Position numbers and translations under genes: made by a program. The notes beneath the pieces were generated by a model. The model made no database searches. It had not been told where the DNA came from and worked only from the letters and a program-made list of their open reading frames with translations. Below, one piece after another: positions 7,706 to 16,264 of a stretch of 64,000 nt of DNA; within the stretch, counting starts at the first letter, position 1; each line of letters starts with the position of its first letter. The DNA is from Oleiharenicola sp. (GTDB lineage: Bacteria; Verrucomicrobiota; Verrucomicrobiia; Opitutales; Opitutaceae): NCBI GenBank assembly GCA_025363455.1, contig JANYDW010000063.1:1-64000 (forward strand), written 5' to 3'.

Positions 7706-9028
7706 ATGGCACATTCCCTGGCACACAGTGATCCTTCGCGCAACGGCGCGACTACAACCTCCCTCCGCTACGAACTCCTCACCCTCGGTGACGAGCTCCT
7801 GCTTGGGCTGACCGAGAATACCCACCTGACTTGGATCGGGGCCGAGCTCGGCCGGCGCGGCGTGCTGCTCCAGCGCAACGTCACCGTAACCGACGAGGCC
7901 GATGCCATCGCGGCCCAGTTCCGCGAGAGCTGGGCGCGCGCGGACGTCGTCATCACGACCGGCGGGCTCGGGCCGACCTGCGACGACCGCACGCGCGAGG
8001 TGCTGGCCGAGGTGCTCGGGCAGAAGCTGGTTTTCGAGTCGAAGATCGAGGAGGCCATCCGCGCCCGTTTCGCCAAGTATCAGCGCGTGCCCACGGCCAA
8101 CAATCTCAAGCAGGCCTGGCGTTTCGAGCGCGGCGACGTGCTCCCCAACGGCAACGGCACGGCGCCGGGCCTCTGGGTCGAGCAGGAGGGCAAGATTCTC
8201 ATCATGCTACCCGGCCCGCCCAACGAACTGCAGCCGATGTTCACCGAGCAGGTCATCCCGCGTCTGGCCGCACTCGGCCGGCTCTCCGACCGCGAAGCTT
8301 ACATCCAGATCCGCTCAATCGGGGTGGGCGAGTCGTCCCTTGAGACCCTGTTCCAATGCACCTTCAGCCGCAGCCCCGGGCTCGGCATCGCCTTCTGCGC
8401 GCATCAAGGCCAGGTAGACTGCCGCATCAGCTCGCCCGACGGGCGCTACGGCATGGAGAAGCTGCATGCCATCGCCGGCGAGTGCGCCGCGCTCCTGGGC
8501 GACAACCTCATGTGCTTCGGCCATGACAGCCTCGCGCAAGTCGTCGCCGACCAGCTAAAGCTCCAAGGACGCACGCTCGCGGTGGCCGAGGCCAGCACCG
8601 GCGGCCTGCTGTCGAACGCCTTCGCCGATCTCTGCGGCGCGTGCAAATTTTTCCAAGGCGGCATCGTCAGCACCAGCAACGAGGCGAAGATGCTCATGCT
8701 GGAGTGTCCCGAGTGTTTGCTGAAGCAGCATGGCGCGGTCAGTGCGGAATGCGCCGTGGCCATGGCGAGCGGCGTCGCGGAGAGGCTCGGCGCCGACTAC
8801 GGGCTGGCAATCACGGGTTTTTCCGGCCCGTGCACAGGGGAGGGGGAGAATCCCGTGGGCAGCATCTACATCGGCCTGCACGCGCCGGGGGGCGACTGGG
8901 CCAAGCACCTCAACATCCCCGGCCCGCGGTCGGCCGTAAAGCTGCGGGCGGTCAACGACGCCATCGACTGGCTCCGCCGGGAGGTCATGAAGGAATCCCG
9001 CCGCATCGCGGCCCCGCAGGTGAATTGA
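7706..9028 (+). CDS. cinA: CinA family protein (nicotinamide-nucleotide amidase)
   Basis: Two-domain CinA protein, 440 residues. The N-terminal MoaB/Mog-like domain (about 22-190; LTLGDELLLG, TTGGLGPTCDDRTREVL, MLPGPPNE) is the COG1058-type pyrophosphatase part. The C-terminal domain (about 275-430; GGIVSTSNEAK, ITGFSGPCTGEGENPVGSIYIGL) is the PncC amidase, which deamidates NMN and other pyridine nucleotides. The usual ESCTGG active-site motif reads EASTGG here, so deamidase activity deserves caution. ATG at 7706; the first ~20 residues are extra compared with the family and the true start could be slightly downstream. Confidence 0.9.
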   Translation: MAHSLAHSDPSRNGATTTSLRYELLTLGDELLLGLTENTHLTWIGAELGRRGVLLQRNVTVTDEADAIAAQFRESWARADVVITTGGLGPTCDDRTREVLAEVLGQKLVFESKIEEAIRARFAKYQRVPTANNLKQAWRFERGDVLPNGNGTAPGLWVEQEGKILIMLPGPPNELQPMFTEQVIPRLAALGRLSDREAYIQIRSIGVGESSLETLFQCTFSRSPGLGIAFCAHQGQVDCRISSPDGRYGMEKLHAIAGECAALLGDNLMCFGHDSLAQVVADQLKLQGRTLAVAEASTGGLLSNAFADLCGACKFFQGGIVSTSNEAKMLMLECPECLLKQHGAVSAECAVAMASGVAERLGADYGLAITGFSGPCTGEGENPVGSIYIGLHAPGGDWAKHLNIPGPRSAVKLRAVNDAIDWLRREVMKESRRIAAPQVN

Positions 9029-9064
9029 GGGTGAGACACGCATCGTCGTTTCCTTTTCTTGGTT

Positions 9065-9150
9065 TGTCATTGCGAGGAGCGCAGCGACGAAGCAATCCAG
9101 CGCTAACCACTGGATCGCCACGGCTGGCCATGCCAGCCTCGCGATGACAG
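9065..9150. repeat. CATTGCGAG...CTCGCGATGACA repeat, left of GIY-YIG gene
   Basis: Opens TGTCATTGCGAGGAGCGCAG and closes CCTCGCGATGACA, with paired ends (TGTCAT.GCGAG / CTCGCGATGACA). Same orientation and same first 30 or so bases as the element at 9452-9539. Confidence 0.75.
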
Positions 9151-9153
9151 GGT

Positions 9154-9438
9154 CTAGTCGAACCAATCTGCCGCCAGGTCCTTCCAGTTTGGGTTCTCGT
9201 GCTCGATCAATGCCAGCTTCTTGGCGCGTGAACCCGCCTTGATCTGCTTTTCTCGATTGATGGCCCTTGAGATATCCTGCCACCTTTCAAAGTAGACCAA
9301 TTGGTTCAGCCCATATTGGGCTGAAAATCCGGGCAGCACCTTGTTCTTATGCTGCCAAACGCGTTTTCGCAGGTCGTTCGTCACACCGGTATAAAGTGTG
9401 CCATTCCGGCGATTGGTCATGATGTAAACGTAATACAC
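9154..9438 (-). CDS. GIY-YIG nuclease family protein
   Basis: A 94-residue stand-alone GIY-YIG domain. The motif appears as YYVYIMTN at residues 2-9 and LYTGVTNDLRKRVWQHK at 15-31 (Tyr, Gly, Arg and His of the family), with the later catalytic Glu in NREKQIK. Proteins of this YhbQ-like group are short, single-domain nucleases of uncertain role. The gene is placed exactly between two direct copies of a palindromic repeat, with only 3-14 bp of spacing, and is antiparallel to its neighbours, which suggests that gene and repeats arrived as a unit. Confidence 0.88.
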   Translation of the reverse strand: MYYVYIMTNRRNGTLYTGVTNDLRKRVWQHKNKVLPGFSAQYGLNQLVYFERWQDISRAINREKQIKAGSRAKKLALIEHENPNWKDLAADWFD

Positions 9439-9451
9439 ATCAGGCCCGACC

Positions 9452-9539
9452 TGTCATTGCGAGGAGCGCAGCGACGAAGCAACCCAGAATAGGGAGCTGG
9501 ATCGCCGCGGTCCCGCGGGCGCGGGACCTCGCGATGACA
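9452..9539. repeat. CATTGCGAG...CTCGCGATGACA repeat, right of GIY-YIG gene
   Basis: Second direct copy of the repeat at 9065-9150. The first ~32 bases are almost identical (GCAATCC versus GCAACCC); the central loop differs; the end GCGATGACA is shared. Confidence 0.75.
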
Positions 9540-9609
9540 AGTCGGGGAAAGTATAAGGGGCAAAAATCTTCGTGCGCTTTCGCGGGTTTCGTGGGCAAAT
9601 CCCCGCCCG

Positions 9610-10716
9610 ATGCCCGCTGTCTCCAAGCCCTTCATCTTCGTCTGCGGTCCCGACGATTTCCTCGTCGGCCGCCTGGGCAAGGAACGCTTCGAGGAACTGG
9701 CGACCGCGGCGCAGGCCGACGACTTCTCCCGCGAGATCGTCAGCGGCTTCGCCGGCAACGTCGACGAGGTCGAGACCGCCATCAACCGTTTCCGCGACGC
9801 CGTGCAAACGGTGCCGATGTTCGGCGGCAAGCGCGTGGTATGGCTGAAGGACGTGAGCTTCCTCGCCGACTCCGTGACGGGGCGGGCCGAGGGTACACTG
9901 AAGCAGGTCGAGGCCCTGCAGGAATTGCTGGAGAAGGTGAACCCCGACGAGGTTTCGGTCGTGATCACCGCCGCGCCGGTGGACCGCCGTCGTAGTTTCC
10001 CGAAATGGTGCGAGGCCAACGCCGACTTCACGCTCACGGGCGACGGTGACAACGCCGCGGAGGCGCTGGTGGGCGTGGCGCTGGCCGAAGCCAGGGAGTG
10101 CGGCGCGACTTTCGGACCGGGCGCGGTCGAGATCTTGCTGACGAAGGTCGGGACCAACACGCGTCTCCTCACTGAGGAAGTGCGCAAGCTGGCGACCTAC
10201 GCCGGCGCGGGTGCGGTGATCGAGGAGGCCCAGGTCATTGAGCTGACGCCGAACCAGGCCGAGGGCGATTTCTTCGAGTCGGCCGACCGTTTCTTCGCCG
10301 GTGATCTGCACGGCACATTGCACGCGCTGGAGAAACATTTCTTCGCCGGCGGCGACGCGCGTCCCGTGCTCTCGTCGCTGCAGAACCGCAACCGCATCCT
10401 CATCCAGGCGCGAGTGCTCATCGACGCGGGCGACCTGCGCATGCCCGGGCCCTATGGCTTCGACAAGGCGGCGTGGGCTCGCGCCCAGTCCATCTACGCG
10501 AAGCACTTCGGCGGCGATGCCGAGAAGAGTTCATACCACCTCTTCACCCAGAACCAGTGGTATGCCGGCAAGCTCGTGAGCACCGGCCGGCTGCCAGGTC
10601 TGCGCCGACTGATCGACAACCAGCAGGAGTTCATCGGAGCCTTCGAGGAGATCATCCGCCGGCCCGATGAGCAAGAGACGGTGCTCCGCGACATGGCCGT
10701 GCGGTGCCTGACATGA
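9610..10716 (+). CDS. holA: DNA polymerase III subunit delta
   Basis: Clamp-loader delta subunit, 368 residues, needed to open the sliding clamp. Family features: N-terminal FIFVCGPDDFLVGR (about 8-21), the segment VPMFGGKRVVWLKDV typical of the delta N-terminal domain, and the lid/collar segment (FFESADRFFAGDLHGTLHALEKHFFAGGDARPVLSSLQNRNR) and C-terminal helices. ATG at 9610. The next gene begins inside its stop codon (ATGA overlap at 10713), so they are probably co-translated. Confidence 0.88.
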   Translation: MPAVSKPFIFVCGPDDFLVGRLGKERFEELATAAQADDFSREIVSGFAGNVDEVETAINRFRDAVQTVPMFGGKRVVWLKDVSFLADSVTGRAEGTLKQVEALQELLEKVNPDEVSVVITAAPVDRRRSFPKWCEANADFTLTGDGDNAAEALVGVALAEARECGATFGPGAVEILLTKVGTNTRLLTEEVRKLATYAGAGAVIEEAQVIELTPNQAEGDFFESADRFFAGDLHGTLHALEKHFFAGGDARPVLSSLQNRNRILIQARVLIDAGDLRMPGPYGFDKAAWARAQSIYAKHFGGDAEKSSYHLFTQNQWYAGKLVSTGRLPGLRRLIDNQQEFIGAFEEIIRRPDEQETVLRDMAVRCLT

Positions 10717-11675
10717 AGATCTTCCGCCTGTGGTTCGGAATTCTGGCCGTAGCGGTGGCGCTCCTGCCCGCCAGGATGCACGCAGATTTTGAGGTGGTGG
10801 AGTACGATGGGCAAACCGACTGGGTGCGGCACGATTTCATTGGCTGGGTCCGCGTGGAGCAATCGGTGAAGCCGGCAAAATTAGCGCGAGGCACGGCGGC
10901 GGTAACCCTGAAGGTGATCGAGAAACTCGCCGGCGAGGAGGCTGCGCCCACGCTCACGCTGGAATATGAGGCTGCGACGGCGAAGCCGAACGGCGAGGGG
11001 TCGGAGCCGGCGAGCAAGCACCTTTGGAACGAGGACCTGCCGGAACACCGGGAATACTTTGTATTCCTCAACCGTCTCGGCAACGGCGCGTACTGGTGCG
11101 GGGAGCAGCGGGAATTTCCGGTCCGCGACGGTACCATCATTGGTCTGCCCGGGGCCTACGGGGTGCTGGGGGGCGGGGAGGCGACGCCGCGGGTGCACGA
11201 GTTGCTCGCCCGGGCCCGGACGGCGCTGCCCGCCATGCAGGTGCGCACCGGAAGACCGGACTTCAGGCCTCCACTCGTTGAGAAAGGCCGTCCTTCCGAA
11301 ACTCCACAGCAAAGCTTCGAACGGATCCGAGCCGCCTTGCAGGCCGGGGATTCGAGAGAGTTGGACCGCTGCATTCATTCGCCCGATGGGTCGGCCCCCA
11401 AGGGCCTGCGCACGCTGCTGCAGCAGGAGCGGGAACATCTCGTGGCCTGGCCGGTGCAGTGGCAGGCGGTCTTGGAGGACAAGGCCGTGGTGGTGCTCGG
11501 ACCGCCAGGCCAGCCCTCGACCACGCTTTACCTGATGCGCCGCGGACCGCGGTGGCTCCTGCTCAACACCCTGCCCGATATGGAGGCCGGTCGCCTCCAG
11601 CTGAACTTGCTGATGACCGAAAGCCAGTTTGCGATCCTGACGGTGGTGCTGGAGCGAGAGTACCGCGCCAGGTAG
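10713..11675 (+). CDS. secreted protein of unknown function
   Basis: 320 residues starting with a signal peptide (MKIFRLWFGILAVAVALL, then cleavage near RMHA). No domain recognised. The region after the signal peptide (about 25-150) contains a VEYDGQTDWVRHDFIGWVRVEQ segment and looks like a beta-rich domain; the C-terminal ~130 residues (after PQQSFERIRAALQAGD) resemble a small helical-beta module seen in lipoprotein-like proteins. The ATG at 10713 overlaps the holA stop; a GTG at 10704 would add three residues and is less likely. Confidence 0.65.
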   Translation: MKIFRLWFGILAVAVALLPARMHADFEVVEYDGQTDWVRHDFIGWVRVEQSVKPAKLARGTAAVTLKVIEKLAGEEAAPTLTLEYEAATAKPNGEGSEPASKHLWNEDLPEHREYFVFLNRLGNGAYWCGEQREFPVRDGTIIGLPGAYGVLGGGEATPRVHELLARARTALPAMQVRTGRPDFRPPLVEKGRPSETPQQSFERIRAALQAGDSRELDRCIHSPDGSAPKGLRTLLQQEREHLVAWPVQWQAVLEDKAVVVLGPPGQPSTTLYLMRRGPRWLLLNTLPDMEAGRLQLNLLMTESQFAILTVVLEREYRAR

Positions 11676-11701
11676 GCGGCGCGAACCCGAACTTCCCTTC
11701 T

Positions 11702-11785
11702 GTCATCCTGAGCGGAGTGAAGTAGCCACTTGGTCGGCGTGCGCGATGAAGTCACCTTGGATCCTTCGCTCCGCTCAGGATGACG
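11702..11785. repeat. GTCATCCTGAGCGGAGTGAAG inverted repeat
   Basis: GTCATCCTGAGCGGAGTGAA at the left pairs with CTTCGCTCCGCTCAGGATGAC at the right, around a 40-base loop. It lies between two convergent genes (stops at 11675 and 11811), so it may also act as a bidirectional stop signal. A half copy occurs near 18330-18350. Confidence 0.65.
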
Positions 11786-11810
11786 GTAGCGCGGGTTCGC
11801 CGGCCCGTCA

Positions 11811-12497
11811 TCACTTCATCCCGCCGAAAATCAGGAACGGAATGCGGCGCCAGAAGCACTCGGGATCGGCAAAGCCGGCTTCACCCACCAGCCGGAGCTC
11901 TGTCATCAGCGGCGGATAGTAGTCCTCGTGCGCCCAGCTGGCGAAATGCGCGCGGGCCTGCGGCTCAGTGATGCCGTGCGGAGCCATGGCGTCGACCCAC
12001 TCCTGGTAGGAGAATTCCCGCAGCGCGCCACCCGTGGCGATGGCGGTGTCGGCGTTAAGGAACACCCCACCGGGCTTCAAGGCGGTGAAAATGTTGCGGT
12101 AGATCGCGCCTTTGACCGCCAGGTCCTTCACGTGGTGCAGCGCGATGCAGGCGACCACGGCGTCGCAGGGGGTCAGTGGTTCCGTGAACGAGCGCTCCAC
12201 GTAGCGCACCCGCTCGCCGAAGCGAGCGCAGCGTTCGCGGGCGACTCCCAGCATGGCACGGTCGATGTCCCAAATCTCCACTTCAGCCTGCGGGAGCGTG
12301 TCAGCCACGGCCTCGGCCAAGGCACCGGTGCCGCCGCCGAGGTCGAGCACACGCGTGCGCCGGTCCGCCGGCAGCAACTTGCGGAGCAGTGCCATGTGCG
12401 CTTCGCGCATCGCGGCATAGCCCGGCACAAGCTGGCGGATCAGCCGGTCGTAGTCGGTGACGTTGAGCTTGAGGTGTCCTTCGACCGAGTGGGCCAT
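11811..12497 (-). CDS. class I SAM-dependent methyltransferase
   Basis: 228 residues with a Rossmann-like methyltransferase core: motif I VLDLGGGTGALAEA (50-63), acidic post-I strand VEIWDID (about 73-79), and VVACIALHHVKD (motif IV region). The C-terminal part (FSYQEWVDAMAPHGI ... PECFWRRIPFLIFGG) resembles methyltransferases acting on small molecules. Substrate unknown. Confidence 0.85.
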   Translation of the reverse strand: MAHSVEGHLKLNVTDYDRLIRQLVPGYAAMREAHMALLRKLLPADRRTRVLDLGGGTGALAEAVADTLPQAEVEIWDIDRAMLGVARERCARFGERVRYVERSFTEPLTPCDAVVACIALHHVKDLAVKGAIYRNIFTALKPGGVFLNADTAIATGGALREFSYQEWVDAMAPHGITEPQARAHFASWAHEDYYPPLMTELRLVGEAGFADPECFWRRIPFLIFGGMK

Positions 12498-12571
12498 GGG
12501 GGAAAGGTTGGAGGTTGAGGGTAGAGAAAGGAAAGTCAGAAACTGCAGGGTGAGTTCGCTGACCCCATAGG

Positions 12572-12643
12572 GTAGGGGCCGATCTCCGAGCGGCCCGTCA
12601 GGATGTACCCATGACGCCGGCCCGCCGGGAGGTTGGGCCCTAC
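12572..12643. repeat. REP-like palindrome with GTAG foot
   Basis: GTAGGGGCC at the left and TTGGGCCCTAC at the right pair at the ends, with CGGCCCG/CGGCCCG-type words inside. A CCGCGGGATCAGCGATCTCG half-element ending in CCCTAC follows at about 12676-12702. Both fall in the divergent region between the methyltransferase and purB. Confidence 0.5.
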
Positions 12644-12744
12644 CAACGACGCAACCAGGGTTAATCCTAAGTAATCCGCGGGATCAGCGATCTCGCCCTA
12701 CAGTCTTGCCACCCAGCGGGACGGCGGTTAGCCGTGGTCACCTT

Positions 12745-14184
12745 GTGAAGCCGACCACCCCTCCTGCCGAATCCATCCCCAACGTGCTCGCCGAACGCTA
12801 TGCTTCGGCCGCGATGCAGGAGATCTGGTCCGCCCATGGGCGCATTTTGCTTGAGCGGGATTTCTGGATCGCGGTGATGAAGGCCCAGCGCGATCTCGGC
12901 GTCGCCATCCCCGCCGACGCGATCAAAGACTACGAACGCGTACGCGGCGAGGTGAACCTGGACCGCATCAAGGAACGCGAGCGCGTCACCCTCCACGACG
13001 TGAAGGCCCGGCTCGAGGAATTTTCCGAACTGGCCCAGCGCCAGTTCATCCATCTTGGCCTCACCAGCCGGGACCTGACGGAGAACGTCGAGCAGCTGCA
13101 GGTCGCCCGCGCGTTGCAACTGGTGCGCTTCAAGGCCGCCGCCGCCCTCCACCTGCTGGCGAAGCGCGCCGCGGAGTATCGCGACGTGATGATCACGGGC
13201 CGGACGCATAACGTCCCCGCGCAGCCGACCACCTTGGGCAAGCGCCTGGCGATGTTTGGCCAGGAGATGCTGATTGCCCACGCGCGGCTCGACGACCTGA
13301 TTTCCCGCTACCCGGTACGTGGCCTTAAGGGCGCGGTCGGCACGCAGCTTGACCAGCTCACGCTCCTCGGCGGCGACACCGACAAGGTGGACCAGCTTGA
13401 GGGTCGCATCATCAAGCACCTCGGGTTCAAGGCGGCCTTCAGCGCCGTCGGCCAGGTTTACCCGCGCAGCCTCGACTTCGACACGGTCAGCGCGCTGCAC
13501 CAGGTAGGCGCCGCCGCCGCCAGCTGCACGACGACGCTCCGGCTCATGGCCGGCGCAGGCTTGCTCACCGAGGGGTTCCAGGACGGGCAGGTCGGCTCTT
13601 CCGCGATGCCGCACAAGGTCAACGCGCGGAACTGCGAGCGCGTCTGTGGCTTCTCCACCATTCTTTCCGGCTACGTAACGATGACGGCGAACCTCGCCGG
13701 CCACCAGTGGAACGAGGGCGACGTGTCGTGCTCGGTCGTGCGCCGGGTGGCGCTGCCCGACGCCTTTTTCGCGATCGACGGCCTGTTCGAGACCTACCTC
13801 ACCGTGTTGCGGCAGCTCGAGGCATTCCCTGCCGCCATCGCCGCCGAGAACGAGCGGAACCTGCCGTTCCTCGCCACCACGACGATCTTGATGGAAGCGG
13901 TGAAGGGCGGCGCCGGCCGCGAGACCGCGCACGAGGCGATCAAGGAGCACGCGCTCGCTGCGGCCAAGGCCCTGCGCAACGGGGGTGACGCCGACCTGCT
14001 GGCTCGGCTGGCCACGGACAAGCGCATCGGTCTCGGCAAAAAGAAACTCACGGCGGTGCTGGCCCAAAGCGAACGCTTTGTCGGCGCGGCCCCGCACCAG
14101 GTCGACGCCTTCGTCGCCGCGGTCGCGCCGCTGGTGAAGAAAAACAAGGGCGCCGCCGACTACCGTCCGGGCAAGCTGCTCTGA
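12745..14184 (+). CDS. purB: adenylosuccinate lyase
   Basis: Fumarase/aspartase superfamily enzyme of purine synthesis, converting SAICAR to AICAR and adenylosuccinate to AMP. It has GRTHNVPAQPTT (about 152-163; catalytic His), the signature SSAMPHKVNARNCE (285-298) carrying the flexible catalytic loop, and LGLTSRDLTEN (105-115). Start is uncertain: the open frame begins with a TTG at 12706, but the GTG at 12745 gives an N-terminus (VKPTTPPAESIPNVLAERYA) closest to family members. 479 residues from this start, normal for the family. Confidence 0.92.
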   Translation: MKPTTPPAESIPNVLAERYASAAMQEIWSAHGRILLERDFWIAVMKAQRDLGVAIPADAIKDYERVRGEVNLDRIKERERVTLHDVKARLEEFSELAQRQFIHLGLTSRDLTENVEQLQVARALQLVRFKAAAALHLLAKRAAEYRDVMITGRTHNVPAQPTTLGKRLAMFGQEMLIAHARLDDLISRYPVRGLKGAVGTQLDQLTLLGGDTDKVDQLEGRIIKHLGFKAAFSAVGQVYPRSLDFDTVSALHQVGAAAASCTTTLRLMAGAGLLTEGFQDGQVGSSAMPHKVNARNCERVCGFSTILSGYVTMTANLAGHQWNEGDVSCSVVRRVALPDAFFAIDGLFETYLTVLRQLEAFPAAIAAENERNLPFLATTTILMEAVKGGAGRETAHEAIKEHALAAAKALRNGGDADLLARLATDKRIGLGKKKLTAVLAQSERFVGAAPHQVDAFVAAVAPLVKKNKGAADYRPGKLL

Positions 14185-14219
14185 GGCCGGGCGTTCGGGC
14201 GAAAATATTTTCCGGTTTT

Positions 14220-14300
14220 TCGGCAGGTGGTCGCCGATTTCCGCATCGGCGACAGGCCGCAACCCACCCGCAAGCGTCGGTGTGGAAACCGACGCCCACC
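14220..14300. repeat. GTCGCCGATTTCCGCATCGG...GAAACCGACGCCCACC element
   Basis: Two hairpin-like parts, GTCGCCGAT..ATCGGCGAC and CGTCGGTGTGGAAACCGACG, ending in CCCACC. Parts recur near 4270-4286 and 54080-54133. It lies in the purB-pfp spacer. Confidence 0.5.
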
Positions 14301-14411
14301 TTAATTTTCCCCCGCCGGGAGATTTGATTTGCCAGTCCGCGCGGCGGGAGCTTTTTTGACCGTTCCCGTTCATTAGTTCATTTCTATTCCCGCTTTAACA
14401 CCACCACCACC

Positions 14412-15668
14412 ATGGCAGAACTCGTAGGAAACTGTCTTATCGGCCAGACCGGCGGCCCATCCGCCGTCATCAACGCCAGCGTCGCCGGCGTCGTCTCCGA
14501 AGCCCTCAATCATGCCTGCATCGAAGAGGTGTACGGCTCCCTCAACGGCGTGCTTGGTCTCCTCGGCGAGGATTTCGTTGATCTCGCGGCCGAGTCCCAG
14601 CAGGCCATCCGCGGCCTCCGCTTCACGCCGGGCGCGGCCCTCGGCTCCTGCCGGTCCAAGCTGAAGAAGCCCGCCGATTTCGAACGCGTGCTCGAGGTCT
14701 TCAAGGCCCACAACATCCGTTACTATTTCCACGTCGGCGACGCCGATTCCCAGGAGAACGCCGCCAAGATCGCCGAACTCGCCGCCACCTCGGGTTACGA
14801 CCTCCGTGTCATCGGCGTCCCGAAGACGATCGAGAACGACATGCCCGCCACCGACCACTGCCCCGGCTATGGCAGCGCGATCAAGTACATCGGCGCCACG
14901 GTCAAGGAGCTCGCGCTCGATGCCGAGGCCATTGGCCAGAGCGATCTTGTCACGCTCGTTGAGGTCATGGGCCGCAACACCGGCTGGCTCGCCGCCGGGT
15001 CGTCGCTCGCCAAGCGCCGCGACCATCCGAACGATCCCCCGCATCTCGTCTATCTCCCGGAGGTGCCTTTCACCAACGAGAAGTTCCTTGATGATGTCCG
15101 TCGCGTGCTCAAGCGCGAGAAACACTGCGTCGTGGTCGTCGGCGAAGGCCTCGTGGACAAGGACGGCAATTACGTCGCCGTCGAGACCAGCTCCAACGAT
15201 GCGGCCGGTCACACTTCGCTGGGTGGCGTCGGTGAGCTCCTTAAGGATCTCGTCGAGCAGCAGCTCAGCGTGAAGGCTCGGGTCGCGCGCCTCGGTATCA
15301 CCCAGCGCGCTGCTGCCCATCTCTCCTCCAAGACGGATGCCGACGAGGCGTTTCTCGTCGGCCAGGCCGCGGTGAAGGCCGCCGTCAACGGCGAGACCGC
15401 CAAGCTCGTCACGCTCGTGCGCGGCGACGGCGAGATCTACACCTGCGAGACCGGCCTCTCCAACCTGAGCGATGTGGTCGGCAACGTGAAGCGGCTCCCG
15501 AAAGAGTGGATCAACGAGGACGGCGTCAGCCTGAACTTCCAGTTCTTCCGTTACGCCACCCCGCTCATCCAGGGCGAGGTTGCGGTGCCCTTCGACAACG
15601 GTCTGCCCGCCTACGCCAAGCTCGCCCGCGAGAGTGTCGACAAGACGCTCCCCAGCTTCGAGGGCTGA
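14412..15668 (+). CDS. pyrophosphate-dependent phosphofructokinase
   Basis: 418 residues. Phosphorylates fructose 6-phosphate using PPi, reversibly, in glycolysis and gluconeogenesis. Evidence: GGPSAVIN at 14-21, GDADSQEN at 109-116 and PKTIEND at 137-143; the Lys in PKT, in place of the Gly of ATP enzymes (PGTIDND), and an Asp-containing phosphate-donor loop mark the PPi-type clade. The MGRNTGWLAAGSSLAK substrate segment follows. The ATG comes after an ACCACCACC run with no Shine-Dalgarno sequence. A strong terminator follows at 15726-15756. Confidence 0.9.
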   Translation: MAELVGNCLIGQTGGPSAVINASVAGVVSEALNHACIEEVYGSLNGVLGLLGEDFVDLAAESQQAIRGLRFTPGAALGSCRSKLKKPADFERVLEVFKAHNIRYYFHVGDADSQENAAKIAELAATSGYDLRVIGVPKTIENDMPATDHCPGYGSAIKYIGATVKELALDAEAIGQSDLVTLVEVMGRNTGWLAAGSSLAKRRDHPNDPPHLVYLPEVPFTNEKFLDDVRRVLKREKHCVVVVGEGLVDKDGNYVAVETSSNDAAGHTSLGGVGELLKDLVEQQLSVKARVARLGITQRAAAHLSSKTDADEAFLVGQAAVKAAVNGETAKLVTLVRGDGEIYTCETGLSNLSDVVGNVKRLPKEWINEDGVSLNFQFFRYATPLIQGEVAVPFDNGLPAYAKLARESVDKTLPSFEG

Positions 15669-15725
15669 GTTTCTTGTCATCGCGAGGCGCAATAGCGCCG
15701 TGGCGATCCAGCCTGATTACTTCCG

Positions 15726-15756
15726 AGAGCCGGTCACCGCGACCGGCTCTTTTTTT
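15726..15756 (+). terminator. rho-independent terminator after PPi-PFK
   Basis: AGAGCCGGTC/GACCGGCTCT, a perfect 10-bp stem with a 5-base loop followed by six T. An identical stem is used after the SPFH gene at 18106. Confidence 0.9.
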
Positions 15757-15760
15757 GGCT

Positions 15761-15817
15761 GTAGCGGCGCTCTATGAGCGCCGTCCTTCCGAGTCGGCGG
15801 TCATAGACCGCCGCTAC
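15761..15817. repeat. REP-like palindrome with GTAG foot
   Basis: GTAGCGGCGCTCTATGAGCG opens and GCGGTCATAGACCGCCGCTAC closes the element; the inner hairpins are CGGCGCTC/GAGCGCCG and CGGCGGTC/GACCGCCG. Built from the same words as 7526-7580. Confidence 0.7.
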
Positions 15818-15825
15818 AACGCATT

Positions 15826-16107
15826 TCACCGCCGGGCCTTTTTCGTCTCCCGCGCAAAGAGGCTGTGCTCGATCCCGAACTCCACCACGGCCAGGACGAA
15901 AAATCCCGGATACATCGACTTGCGGCTCGGCCACCAGACGGTTTTAAGGCGCTCAAGCGTCAGGGTGATGCCACCGCCCCGTTGCCGGACGAAGTAGAGG
16001 AATTCCTCCCGCAGCGCCTCGTCCGCCCGGAGGACCTTCAGCACGGGCGCCAACCGGCGTTCCAGGTATTCACGTTCTGCTGAGGTGACCGCCTTGGCTT
16101 TGGGCAT
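15826..16107 (-). CDS. small conserved-looking protein of unknown function
   Basis: 93 residues, charged and apparently folded (EREYLERRLAPVLKVLRADE ... REEFLYFVRQ, then a Trp-containing WWPSRKSMYPGFFVLAVVEF hydrophobic segment). No family recognised. It is on the opposite strand to both neighbours; the open frame, composition and ATG at 16107 support it as a gene, but not strongly. Confidence 0.55.
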   Translation of the reverse strand: MPKAKAVTSAEREYLERRLAPVLKVLRADEALREEFLYFVRQRGGGITLTLERLKTVWWPSRKSMYPGFFVLAVVEFGIEHSLFARETKKARR

Positions 16108-16264
16108 GCCGGGAACATGCTCCGCGTCCGGTAAAAATCAAATGCATAAAGCTGAGGAGTAAAGCGCTGTAATAAAAGCACGGTGTTATAATACGGTTAA
16201 GGTTGTGTCCGGCCCGGCCCCGGTCAGGCTCGCGGTTGTTCGAGAACTTCAACCCTCTCCCGTT

